This document shows, in pieces, positions 23,389 to 31,426 of a DNA stretch of 34,260 bases. Source of the DNA: Comamonadaceae bacterium. Its GTDB lineage: Bacteria > Pseudomonadota > Gammaproteobacteria > Burkholderiales > Burkholderiaceae_C. Within the stretch, counting starts at the first letter, position 1, and every line of letters starts with the position of its first letter. Position numbers and translations under genes: made by a program. The stretch is taken from contig JAIXOX010000131.1 of the NCBI GenBank assembly GCA_027486555.1, positions 1-34,260 of the forward strand, read 5' to 3'. Below the pieces are notes generated by a model. It made no database searches. It was not told the origin of the DNA and worked only from the letters and a program-made list of their open reading frames with translations.

Positions 23389-24659
23389 TTAGATCTAGCA
23401 TTCGTCGAATAGTAGAATCAACATTTACAAGAGCAGTCGCTGTGTTGTCTAGTGGACAACTCTTGGCTGCAGCTGTACCAATTTTCGCTGCACCTATTCT
23501 AGGTAGAACATACACACCTGCAGAGTATGGACCGCTTGGCGTTTATATGGCAATTGGTAATATTTTAGGGGTTGTTGGTACATTGCAATTTCATCATGCA
23601 ATTCCGCTACTAGATAAAGAAGGTGACGTACACATAATCGTTGATCTTGTATTTTCGGTCACATTGATAGTTGCTTGCATTGCGGGCTGTGCAGCGCTAG
23701 GCATATACTTTCTCGCTGAAAGTAGTTCAGCATTCAGCGACATAAAATTGTGGTCGTTTCTTCTACCATTCACAGTTTTAACTGTTGGACAAACTGCTCT
23801 TGCAACGTTGATAGCGGTGAGAAGTAATCGTTTCGGATCACTTGCCCGCATTCCTATTTATTGCTCTTTGATTACAACGAGTTTATCTCTTCTGTTTGGT
23901 ACTCTTAAATTCGGGGCGCATGGTCTTTTTGGTGGTTATGCTTTAGGCCAGGTATTTGGCTATTTATTCTATCGACATCTCCTAAATAATATGGTAGGTT
24001 GCCGCCAAAAAAGTACTTTTCGCCAGCGTTGCGCCTTTGCCTTCCGTTACCGTAATTTCCCATTTTATACAGCGCCCACTGAACTAATAGGCACTTTCAA
24101 TATGCAAGCACCAGTATTTGCAATAACCACTTTTCAGGCTACCGATGTTTTGGGGGCATTTGGTCGGGCACGTCAGTTGATCGGGATGCCATTATCACTA
24201 TTTGGTGGATCAATGGGACAAGTATTCCGTCAAAGGGCTGCCGAAGATCGTTTGACTAAAGGTGATTGTCGAAGTTTGTATGTTCGAACGGGTTTGACCC
24301 TCGCTGCTGCGGGGTTTATTCCATTTGTTGTTCTGATCGTTTTCGCAAGTGACATTTTTAGAATTATTCTGGGGCCTAATTGGGAAAGCGCTGGGCATGT
24401 TGTGCGCATACTTGCGCCAGCATTTTATCTGCAACTGATTTGTTCGCCAATTTCAAGTGTATTTTATGTAATGGAGTGTCAACGAGATGACTTCATCCTA
24501 TCAATAATAGGTTTAGTTATTATTACCTTATCAATGATTGTTGGGGCTTACTTAACAGTAACTGCTCAGGGTGTACTCTACAGCTTTGCGGTAGGAACTT
24601 GCATTGTGTATTTGATTTATATTGTCCGTGGCTTTCAAATTAGCAAGTCGGCCGTTTAA
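23385..24659 (+). CDS. wzx: Wzx-like oligosaccharide flippase
   Basis: A 424-residue polytopic membrane protein of the MOP/polysaccharide transport class. It opens VAVLSSGQLLAAAVPIFAAP followed by ILGRTYTPAEYGPLGVYMAI, the usual N-terminus of O-unit flippases, and shows about ten to twelve hydrophobic helices through VLYSFAVGTCIVYLIYIV. It would flip undecaprenyl-linked repeat units to the periplasm for the Wzy-like polymerase encoded at 16702. The GTG at 23385 is chosen because it overlaps the upstream stop by four bases and gives normal length; the frame is open back to 23190 only within the previous gene. Confidence 0.84.
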   Translation: MIRSSIRRIVESTFTRAVAVLSSGQLLAAAVPIFAAPILGRTYTPAEYGPLGVYMAIGNILGVVGTLQFHHAIPLLDKEGDVHIIVDLVFSVTLIVACIAGCAALGIYFLAESSSAFSDIKLWSFLLPFTVLTVGQTALATLIAVRSNRFGSLARIPIYCSLITTSLSLLFGTLKFGAHGLFGGYALGQVFGYLFYRHLLNNMVGCRQKSTFRQRCAFAFRYRNFPFYTAPTELIGTFNMQAPVFAITTFQATDVLGAFGRARQLIGMPLSLFGGSMGQVFRQRAAEDRLTKGDCRSLYVRTGLTLAAAGFIPFVVLIVFASDIFRIILGPNWESAGHVVRILAPAFYLQLICSPISSVFYVMECQRDDFILSIIGLVIITLSMIVGAYLTVTAQGVLYSFAVGTCIVYLIYIVRGFQISKSAV

Positions 24660-24679
24660 ATAAGTTTGGAGGTGGATTA

Positions 24680-25363
24680 ATGAGTAATATATTAAATTAT
24701 AAAATTTCAATTATTGGTAGACTATTGAAAAAAATTGAACATGGTATATCAGTATTAATTGGGAAATTGCCGGGTGGTAAGTTTTTTATTGAAACTGCGG
24801 AAACTCAGGTTCCTATTGATTATTATCGCTGGTTTAGTCAGCGTATTTTGGGGAAAAATGGATCTGCATATTGGCCAATGCATCCAACTAGCAAAATAAG
24901 TTATGCTAAGCGTGTTTATGTTGGCATCGAGACTTCACCTGGATGGAGTCCGGGTTGTTATATTTACGCTATAAATGGAATATATATTGGTGATTATACC
25001 CAAATTGCACCAAATGTTGGAATAATTAGTGGGAATCACAATCTTTATGATCTTTCGATTCAGGAGAAGGCGGACCCAATATTAATTGGCAAATATTGTC
25101 TTTTGGGAATGAATTCCATAATTTTGCCTGGCGTACATCTGGGTGATTACACCATCGTGGGTGCTGGCGCAGTAGTGACCCAATCATTCCCAAGTGGCTT
25201 TTGCGTTCTTGCAGGTTCACCTGCAAAGGTGATAAAGAAACTTGACCTTGAAAAGCGATGTGACTATAAATCACCGAATCCATATAATGGATATATACCT
25301 GCAAAATTCTTTGAAGAATTTAAACAAAAATATTTGCATTGTCCAGATTGGCCCGATAAATAA
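24680..25363 (+). CDS. Hexapeptide-repeat O-acyltransferase
   Basis: A 227-residue left-handed beta-helix acyltransferase. GGAGG at 24668-24672, seven bases before the ATG, is one of the best ribosome-binding sites in the cassette. The helix region runs from about residue 70 (PTSKISYAKRVYVGIETSPG) through GDYTQIAPNVGIISGNHNLY, with His in the GNHN loop as likely catalytic base, to ILIGKYCLLGMNSIILPGVH and VLAGSPAKVIKKL. It resembles NodL/LacA/WbbJ-type O-acetyltransferases and would decorate a sugar. The base composition is strongly AT-rich, like the following asnB. The 84-base gap after it is extremely AT-rich. Confidence 0.8.
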   Translation: MSNILNYKISIIGRLLKKIEHGISVLIGKLPGGKFFIETAETQVPIDYYRWFSQRILGKNGSAYWPMHPTSKISYAKRVYVGIETSPGWSPGCYIYAINGIYIGDYTQIAPNVGIISGNHNLYDLSIQEKADPILIGKYCLLGMNSIILPGVHLGDYTIVGAGAVVTQSFPSGFCVLAGSPAKVIKKLDLEKRCDYKSPNPYNGYIPAKFFEEFKQKYLHCPDWPDK

Positions 25364-25447
25364 ATGACTGTACATTGTATATCAATTTGACTATAAAAAT
25401 TAAAAACATATGTTATAAATATAAAAAATGAACTACTGAAAGAAAAT

Positions 25448-27277
25448 ATGTGCGGTATAGCTGCTTTGATACAATTTAATTCAAATAATAATATTCAAGA
25501 AGCTATAAAATTAATGGTTAATGAAGTTCGGCATAGAGGGCCTGATGGAAATGGCATATCTATCAAAGGTCAAGTGGCATTAGGGCACACACGTTTATCC
25601 ATTATTGATTTGTCTGATCGCGCTGCACAGCCTATGCAGCGGGAAGGAGATCGATTAATATTCAATGGTGAAATTTATAATTATCTTGAGTTGAGAGCAG
25701 AGCTTGTAGCGAAGGGCCATGTCTTTACTACAGACTCAGACACTGAAGTTTTGCTGAGATCATTGCAGACTTGGGGAATGTCAGGCTTACATAAATTAAA
25801 GGGCATGTTTGCATTTGTATTTCACTCGGTACGTGAAAATGCTGTTTATATTGTACGTGACCGGTTTGGCATAAAACCACTTGTTTATTGTATAACACCA
25901 AATGCGATTTATGCTGCATCTGAGGCTAAGCAAATATTGTCAACTGGTGTTATCAGGTCACGAATTGACATGAATGCAGCCAAAGTTTTCTTGGTTAGTG
26001 GACGATTATCTCACGATCAAATAACATTTTTTGAGGGGATTTTCCAACTTAAGCCAGGAACTATGGGTCGAGTTGACTTGAGTACGGGGTCTTTTCGAAT
26101 GACACGTTGGTACGATTTGACATCAACTGTCAAGCCGATTGATTTAAATTATCATAATGCTTGCTTGCACACTCAAGATTTGCTGAAAAAAAGTATCATG
26201 CAGCATCACCGTGCAGATGTTAAATTGGGGGTAACTCTTTCCGGTGGTATTGATAGTTCTGTCATAACAACTTTAATTAAGGGGCATGCACCTGAAATAC
26301 CTTTGCACGCGATTACCGCATACAGAGAAATTGCGGGAATAGATGAAAGATCATTCAGTAATATTATGGCAGCTAAGTGTAGTGCAATTCAAATAGAAGT
26401 GAGGCCAGATACTGAGTCAATTTGGACAATTGAACGTCTTATGGAGCTTGGTCGTATACAAGATCAACCTTTTTTAAATGGAAGTCATTATAACGAATAT
26501 TGTGTATATAAGACTGCTCGCGATTACGACTTAAGAGTGATGCTATCTGGTCAAGGGGCAGATGAGTATTTTGGAGGATATGGCGAATTTTGGTTTTCAG
26601 CACAGTTAGACCTCTTGCAAAAAGGTCATTTGTCAAGTTTCTGGGAAGGTATTCGCGCCCGTGCAGCATCGACACATAGAAGTCAAAAGTTTGTGGTCCA
26701 TAATTTCGTACGCTCGCTTTTAGCAAAAAGGAGCTCTTTAAGCCAATCAATCGGACCGCACAAAGGGTCATGGGTCAAAGGTACTTTGCCTAAATTTTCT
26801 AAGGCACCTCGCGAGTTCAAGGCGCTATCGCTTGAACAAATTAATTTATCTTCATTACCTTACCAGCTGCACTCAGAAGACCGCCATTCTATGGCATGGG
26901 GTGTCGAAAGTCGATTACCATTTTTGGATCATGAACTTGTAGAGTTTATAATGGGATTGCCTATTAAGTATCTAGTAGGTGCTGGATATATGAAACGTAT
27001 TTTGCGTGATGCGACCCCCGAGTTGCCACGCGAGATCGCACAACGACGCGATAAAATTGGATTTGCATCCGCTGATAGTCAAACACTTTGGCCACAATCC
27101 GATAGAGTGAGTGACTTGATGGAAGATGCTTTAGATTTTTTTGGCGATCTATTAGATACTAATTTTGTTCGCCGAAGTTTTGCAGATATGTTGGATAAAG
27201 AAACTTGGTACGACCCTGCCTTTTTCCGTGTTCTTTCATTTTACGGGTTTGCGCGTTCATTTTCTTTGAGTATTTAA
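25448..27277 (+). CDS. asnB: Asparagine-synthase-like glutamine amidotransferase
   Basis: A 609-residue AsnB-family enzyme. N-terminal class II glutaminase domain: Cys2 nucleophile (MCGIAALI), RHRGPDGNG, HTRLSIIDLS, FNGEIYNY and TDTEVLL-like SDTEVLLRSL. C-terminal synthase domain: PP-loop SGGIDSSV near residues 265-272 and LSGQGADEYFGGYGE. In polysaccharide loci such enzymes are thought to amidate the carboxyl group of a hexuronic acid with glutamine nitrogen and ATP; the diacetamido-uronic acid made by the WbpA-E set is the obvious candidate. Plain asparagine synthesis cannot be excluded. The gene is markedly AT-rich compared with the flanks, which suggests a separate origin. Confidence 0.88.
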   Translation: MCGIAALIQFNSNNNIQEAIKLMVNEVRHRGPDGNGISIKGQVALGHTRLSIIDLSDRAAQPMQREGDRLIFNGEIYNYLELRAELVAKGHVFTTDSDTEVLLRSLQTWGMSGLHKLKGMFAFVFHSVRENAVYIVRDRFGIKPLVYCITPNAIYAASEAKQILSTGVIRSRIDMNAAKVFLVSGRLSHDQITFFEGIFQLKPGTMGRVDLSTGSFRMTRWYDLTSTVKPIDLNYHNACLHTQDLLKKSIMQHHRADVKLGVTLSGGIDSSVITTLIKGHAPEIPLHAITAYREIAGIDERSFSNIMAAKCSAIQIEVRPDTESIWTIERLMELGRIQDQPFLNGSHYNEYCVYKTARDYDLRVMLSGQGADEYFGGYGEFWFSAQLDLLQKGHLSSFWEGIRARAASTHRSQKFVVHNFVRSLLAKRSSLSQSIGPHKGSWVKGTLPKFSKAPREFKALSLEQINLSSLPYQLHSEDRHSMAWGVESRLPFLDHELVEFIMGLPIKYLVGAGYMKRILRDATPELPREIAQRRDKIGFASADSQTLWPQSDRVSDLMEDALDFFGDLLDTNFVRRSFADMLDKETWYDPAFFRVLSFYGFARSFSLSI

Positions 27278-27331
27278 ATTTAATTGATCCAAACAACAAC
27301 ACAGTGAATTTAATAATGAAGAAGAACTGAA

Positions 27332-27979
27332 ATGATCGGTATTATAGACTATGGTGCTGGAAATGTGCGCTCTGTACTCAACATGCTAAGCAGTCTGAAT
27401 GTCAGCGCCAAAATCGTACGAGATGGTTCTGAACTCAGCAATGTCACAAGGATAATTTTGCCTGGTGTTGGGCACTTTGATCATGGAATGGCTGGACTCC
27501 ACTCGCGAGGATTTTTTGAACCCCTTAATCTAATGGTAATGACAAATAAAGCACCATTGCTCGGCATTTGCCTTGGTGCGCAACTTATAGCGCGCAGTAG
27601 TCAAGAAGGCATGCAATCAGGCTTGGGCTGGATTGCCGCAGACGTGGTTGCTTTCGATCGTGACAAAATGAACGGGTCGCTACGGGTTCCTCACATGGGC
27701 TGGTCTGAGACGTGGGAAGCCGAAGGTGCAATGCTACCAAATCCTTTTCGGGAAGCCCTGCCTGAGGATGCTCGCTTTTATTACGTGCATAGTTTTCATC
27801 TACTTTGCGATGATCCTGCGAAAGCCGTATTGCGCACGTGGCATGGCTACGAATTTGCAGCGGGTGTGCTGTGTGAAAACGTGATAGGTCTGCAGTTTCA
27901 TCCTGAGAAAAGCCACCTATTCGGTCAACGGCTATTGCGTGCCTTTGCCACTTGGAACCCTGCAGAAGTGGTGAAATGA
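27332..27979 (+). CDS. hisH: HisH-like glutaminase subunit (acetamidino pathway)
   Basis: A 215-residue class I glutamine amidotransferase of the HisH family. Seen: IIDYGAGNVRSVLNML, Cys80 in LLGICLGAQ, and His190 and Glu192 in LQFHPEKSHLFG, the complete catalytic triad. It releases ammonia from glutamine. It is coupled by an ATGA overlap to a HisF-like gene and followed by a WbpG-like amidotransferase, the set known from Pseudomonas aeruginosa O-antigen loci where ammonia is channelled to make an acetamidino group. A role in histidine synthesis is therefore unlikely. Confidence 0.9.
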   Translation: MIGIIDYGAGNVRSVLNMLSSLNVSAKIVRDGSELSNVTRIILPGVGHFDHGMAGLHSRGFFEPLNLMVMTNKAPLLGICLGAQLIARSSQEGMQSGLGWIAADVVAFDRDKMNGSLRVPHMGWSETWEAEGAMLPNPFREALPEDARFYYVHSFHLLCDDPAKAVLRTWHGYEFAAGVLCENVIGLQFHPEKSHLFGQRLLRAFATWNPAEVVK

Positions 27980-28788
27980 TTACCCTTGTGCCCACTCCTG
28001 GCCGTCCCAAGCAGGGGCGTCAGTTTCGAATCATCCCGACCCTGTTGATCGACCGTGACGGGCGGCTTGTTAAATCGGTTCGTTTCGGTAAGCGAACCTA
28101 TATCGGCGATCCGATCAACGCAGTGAAGATTTTCAATACCAAGCAAGTCGACGAACTGGTGCTGCTGGATATCGATGCCAGTGTCGACAAGCGGGAGCCT
28201 AATTACGCGCTGATAGCTGACATAGCGGCCGAGGCCTTCATGCCGGTCGCCTATGGCGGCGGGCTGGATTCGATCGCGCGGATTGAGCGCACCGTTGATT
28301 GCGGGGTCGAGAAGGTAATATTGTCCTCGGCGCTTGCTCATGGCACTAACTTGATTGAACAGGCAGCAGCTCGATGGGGTAGCCAGTCTATTGGCGTGTG
28401 CCTGCCGTTCCGCAAGACTTGGTTTGGCAAGCCTCAAGTGTCAATCCTTCAGGGCAGGAAAGCCCTGTCGGGCAGTCCTGCCGAGATTGCGCGCATGGTC
28501 ACGGCCGCCGGTGCTGGCGAGATCATCGCCTATGCCATCGACCGCGATGGCACCTGGGAAGGTTACGACCTGGACCAACTCACTCAGATATCCAACGCGA
28601 CCGACACGCCAGTTGTCGCCTGCGGGGGGGCCGGTGGGCTCGATGACTTTAGTCGTGCGGTAAGCGAAGCTGGCTGTGCCGCTGTCGCAGCAGGCAGCTT
28701 CTTTATCTATCAGGCAAAAGGCCGCGGGGTTCTAATCAGCTACCCAGCCGCTGAGAAATTAAAAAACGAAATTTTTAAGAATATTTGA
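27976..28788 (+). CDS. hisF: HisF-like ammonia-channel protein (acetamidino pathway)
   Basis: A 270-residue (betaalpha)8-barrel HisF homologue. Conserved barrel segments are visible: VDELVLLDIDAS, VAYGGGLDSI, AGAGEIIAYAIDRDGTWEGY and VVACGGAGGLDDF. The N-terminus has about 14 extra residues. Both Asp residues needed for imidazole glycerol phosphate formation in true HisF appear absent: the PCLDVK segment reads PTLLIDRDG, and the VAIDAKR segment reads GVCLPFRK, with Pro144 in place of the second Asp. This suits an enzyme that only conducts ammonia from HisH to the WbpG-like protein encoded next. Residue alignment was done from memory. Confidence 0.86.
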   Translation: MITLVPTPGRPKQGRQFRIIPTLLIDRDGRLVKSVRFGKRTYIGDPINAVKIFNTKQVDELVLLDIDASVDKREPNYALIADIAAEAFMPVAYGGGLDSIARIERTVDCGVEKVILSSALAHGTNLIEQAAARWGSQSIGVCLPFRKTWFGKPQVSILQGRKALSGSPAEIARMVTAAGAGEIIAYAIDRDGTWEGYDLDQLTQISNATDTPVVACGGAGGLDDFSRAVSEAGCAAVAAGSFFIYQAKGRGVLISYPAAEKLKNEIFKNI

Positions 28789-28796
28789 CATTAACA

Positions 28797-29942
28797 ATGA
28801 ACGATCCGAACAACATCCGACATCAGGTATGCACAGTCACGGTGATGGACACCACTGATCCGGACATCAGTTTCGATGGAAACGGGGGGTGTAACTACGT
28901 CGCAGAATTCGAGGCGTTTCGCGCTAGCCTGCCTGACCCGAAAACTCGGGACCGGATGCTGGCCACCCAGGTCTCTGCCATCAAGGCAGCGGGCGCGGGT
29001 AAACGCTATGACTGTGTGCTGGGCCTGTCAGGCGGCGTGGACAGCTCATACTTGGCCTATCTTGCCAAAGAGTGGGGCCTGCGTCCACTGGTTGTGCACT
29101 TCGATAACGGCTGGAACTCGGAACTTGCAGTCAGCAACATTGAGGAAATTGTCACTAGGCTGGGGTTTGACCTGGAAACTTTGGTCATGGACTGGGAGGA
29201 GTTTAGAGATCTACAGCGCGCTTATTTTCTTGCCTCAGTTGTGGATATCGAAGTAACAACCGATCAGTTGATACAGGGCGCACTTTGCCGTCTTGCCGCA
29301 CGCCATGGGATCAAGACGATTCTTTCAGGCACCAACTGGGCCACAGAGTGGCTGATGCCCCGGACCTGGAATTATCGTAAGCAGGATCTGGTCAATCTGA
29401 CCAATATTCACAAGAAATTTGGCAAAGTGCCATTGCACAAAAGTACTGTCTATGGGCTGCGCCACCAGATCTGGTACACGTATTTCAAAGGCATTAAAAC
29501 AGTCGGAATCCTCGATTTGGTGAACTATTCCAAGGCTAAGGCCAAGGGAGTGCTGATCAAAGAGCTAGGCTGGCGAGATTACGGTGGAAAACATTACGAG
29601 TCGACCTTTACGAGGTTCTATCAAGGTTATGTGCTGCCCCATAAATTCAATATCGACAAACGTAAGGCTCATTTGTCAAATCTAATTTTGACTGGAGAAA
29701 TAACCCGTGAGGAAGCACTGGCGGAGCTTCAGCAGCCCACCTATGACGCGCAGCTTATGGCAAGCGACAAGTTCTACGTAGCTAAGAAACTGCAGTTCTC
29801 CTTGCCGGAGTTCAATGCGATCCTTTGTGCTGCGCCGACTCCGCATGAGCAGTACGGCACTGATAGCGCACAGCGGCAAACTTTCATGAAATGGGTTACC
29901 CGCCTTTCCAAGGCGCGGAATGCCGTGACGCGACAACAGTGA
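28797..29942 (+). CDS. wbpG: WbpG/PseA-like N-acetyl sugar amidotransferase
   Basis: A 381-residue protein of the N-acetyl sugar amidotransferase family. Seen: VMDTTDPDISFDGNGGCNY (family N-terminus), the ATP-binding PP-loop LSGGVDSSYLAYL (residues 77-89), VVHFDNGWNSELAV and ILSGTNWATEW. It should activate an N-acetyl group with ATP and use ammonia from the HisH/HisF pair to give an acetamidino group, probably at the 3-position of the diacetamido-uronic acid. The second cysteine of each expected CxxC/CxxC pair is missing (C12-T-V-T15 and C32-N-Y-V35). The ATG at 28797 is preferred over TTG 28785, which would overlap the hisF stop. Confidence 0.85.
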   Translation: MNDPNNIRHQVCTVTVMDTTDPDISFDGNGGCNYVAEFEAFRASLPDPKTRDRMLATQVSAIKAAGAGKRYDCVLGLSGGVDSSYLAYLAKEWGLRPLVVHFDNGWNSELAVSNIEEIVTRLGFDLETLVMDWEEFRDLQRAYFLASVVDIEVTTDQLIQGALCRLAARHGIKTILSGTNWATEWLMPRTWNYRKQDLVNLTNIHKKFGKVPLHKSTVYGLRHQIWYTYFKGIKTVGILDLVNYSKAKAKGVLIKELGWRDYGGKHYESTFTRFYQGYVLPHKFNIDKRKAHLSNLILTGEITREEALAELQQPTYDAQLMASDKFYVAKKLQFSLPEFNAILCAAPTPHEQYGTDSAQRQTFMKWVTRLSKARNAVTRQQ

Positions 29943-29946
29943 CACG

Positions 29947-31092
29947 ATGGCCGAAGCACGTCCACTTGCCTACGTAATCTCGCCACAGCCATGGGCCGGC
30001 TTTCAGGTCTCAAAGCATCACTACGCCCAGGCTCTGGCCGGGCGGGGCTGGCGGGTGGTTTTTGTCGATCCGCCCACCAACCTTGGCCGTGCAGGTCGGG
30101 TCACGCTAGATCAGACTGAGGTCGAGAATATCGAGAACCTCAAATATCAGACCTTCTTTCCCTACAAATTGAAATTCCGTGCGCGCTGGCTCTTTGACCT
30201 TCTGATGAAAATACAGACCAAGTTGATTCGACGCAGGGTAGGTAAACCGGATCTGGTCTGGGATTTCGACAACGCGTATCAGTTCAGTGATTTGCGACCC
30301 TTCGGCGCAGACAAGACAATATTTCATCTAGTTGACGATGTGGGACAACATCGACTGGGGGACAAGCATGCCGATTACTTTCTTACCTTGCATCCAGATT
30401 TTTGTCGTAATGCGGGCGGGACCGTTAGGCAAGATCACATCATTGGCCATGGGCTGGGGAAAATATATGTGGATGCTGCGCTCAACGGCTCCGTAGCTCA
30501 TACGAAACCGGGAAGACCGCATGTAGGACTCGTGGCTAATCTTGGGGCAATCTGGATAGACTGGGAATGCATCGCGGAGATGGTGCGCCGACACCCCGAG
30601 GTTCGCTTTACTTTCTGGGGGCCTCTTCCTGTGGAACAACGGCGATCGGAATCGCTGAAAGTCGTGCTTGCTGCTGCCAACGTGGCGTTTCCTGGGCTAA
30701 CCCTGCCTGAGACGGTCATCGCAGAGTCTGGCGATGTCGATGTATGGCTATTACCCTTCCTGTCTGAAAAGTTCGATGGCGGGCGGCCGTTGAACTCGCA
30801 TAAGGTGCTTGAATACCTAGCCACGGGAAAGGTTGTGCTGATGAGTTGGCTTGAGGCCTATGAAGGCAATCCGCTAGTCAATTCGGCCGCCAATCCTGAA
30901 AGCCGTGATCTGCCGGATCGGCTGGATCGGCTTTTGATCGATCTGTCCAAAGTCAACGCGACAATACAACAAAACTCTCGCCGCACCTACGCGCTTGAGC
31001 GCAGCTACGAACGGCATCTCGACCACGTATTGTCCTTGACCGGGTTGTCGGGGGCACCGACCACGACAAGCGGAAAGGCTTATGCGGCTTGA
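29947..31092 (+). CDS. Glycosyltransferase (TuaH-like, GT-B fold)
   Basis: A 381-residue protein resembling TuaH-type glycosyltransferases. N-terminal half: YVISPQPWAGFQVSKHHYAQ, VDPPTNLGRAG, TIFHLVDDVGQHRLGDKHAD. C-terminal half: HVGLVANLGAIWIDWECIAE, VRFTFWGPLPVEQRR and DVWLLPFLSEKFDGGRPLNS followed by HKVLEYLATGKVVL, the Lys/Glu-containing donor motif of this subgroup. It is the last intact cassette gene; the truncated acetyltransferase frame begins inside its last codons (overlap of 11 bases). It is GC-rich like hisF and wbpG, so these three probably travelled together. Confidence 0.78.
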   Translation: MAEARPLAYVISPQPWAGFQVSKHHYAQALAGRGWRVVFVDPPTNLGRAGRVTLDQTEVENIENLKYQTFFPYKLKFRARWLFDLLMKIQTKLIRRRVGKPDLVWDFDNAYQFSDLRPFGADKTIFHLVDDVGQHRLGDKHADYFLTLHPDFCRNAGGTVRQDHIIGHGLGKIYVDAALNGSVAHTKPGRPHVGLVANLGAIWIDWECIAEMVRRHPEVRFTFWGPLPVEQRRSESLKVVLAAANVAFPGLTLPETVIAESGDVDVWLLPFLSEKFDGGRPLNSHKVLEYLATGKVVLMSWLEAYEGNPLVNSAANPESRDLPDRLDRLLIDLSKVNATIQQNSRRTYALERSYERHLDHVLSLTGLSGAPTTTSGKAYAA

Positions 31093-31252
31093 TCGCTTCT
31101 CATCCACTGGCTTCGACCGCGGCGCGCCGCGATGGAAAGAGGCACTATGGGTTGTCGTTGGAGGGCTTGTGCTTTCGTCCTGGTTGCCCGGTTCAGGGTG
31201 GCGGCGCGCTCTACTCGTGACATTCGGAGCGCAAATCGGGCTTGGCGTGGTG
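31082..31252 (+). pseudogene. 5' fragment of a WcaF-like putative colanic-acid acetyltransferase
   Basis: The first 57 codons have the characteristic N-terminus of WcaF-like acetyltransferases: RLDRFSSTGFDRGAPRWKEA, then SSWLPGSGWRR and VTFGAQIGLGVV. After GVV the family sequence should continue into the hexapeptide helix, but here it changes to unrelated sequence. The ATG overlaps the stop of the upstream glycosyltransferase, so this fragment belonged to the imported cassette. The frame remains open to 31426 without recognisable sequence. Confidence 0.75.
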
Positions 31253-31374
31253 CGCTTGACGGTTGGGCGGGCATCTATTACGCATTGCAACGCGGTGTGG
31301 CTGAGGCAGTGCTGGCGCTCAAATTGCTGGAAGCGCGGCTGGCGTCACGACAAGAAAAACAGCAGCACGATTAA
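31253..31374 (+). pseudogene. 3' fragment of a glycosyltransferase-like gene
   Basis: In a different frame from the WcaF fragment, about 40 codons read ALDGWAGIYYALQRGVAEAV, then LALKLLEARLASRQEKQQHD, and end at TAA 31372-31374. The tail resembles the C-terminal membrane-associating helix of family 2 glycosyltransferases. Base usage is like the right flank. I read it as the remaining end of a resident gene cut by the same exchange that cut wcaF. The family is inferred from a short tail. Confidence 0.45.
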
Positions 31375-31387
31375 TCCCAAAAATACC

Positions 31388-31412
31388 TTCGCGGCGAGCG
31401 CGTCGCACCTAC
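31388..31412 (-). repeat. Diverged palindromic REP-type unit (reverse)
   Basis: A 25-base reverse-oriented unit (TTCGCGGCGAGCGCG...CACCTAC) with several mismatches to the units near 3638-4228. It lies between the chimeric remnant and the carbamoyltransferase gene and is flanked by ACAAATC, as other reverse units are flanked by ACAAA. Confidence 0.7.
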
Positions 31413-31426
31413 AAATCTCAATTTAA

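Noticed and set aside
25387-25419. Possible promoter TTGACT...TATAAA before asnB
   Set aside because: The TTGACT-TATAAA spacing is 21 bases, and the stretch is so AT-rich that chance matches are expected; not strong enough to annotate.
27332-28788. Assignment of hisH and hisF to histidine biosynthesis
   Set aside because: They lie in a sugar cassette next to a WbpG-like gene without other his genes, and the HisF-like protein lacks the catalytic Asp residues.
31253-31426. Continuation of the 31082 frame to 31426 as a 114-residue protein
   Set aside because: After residue 57 the sequence no longer resembles the acetyltransferase, runs antagonistically through another gene's coding remnant and ends in a repeat.
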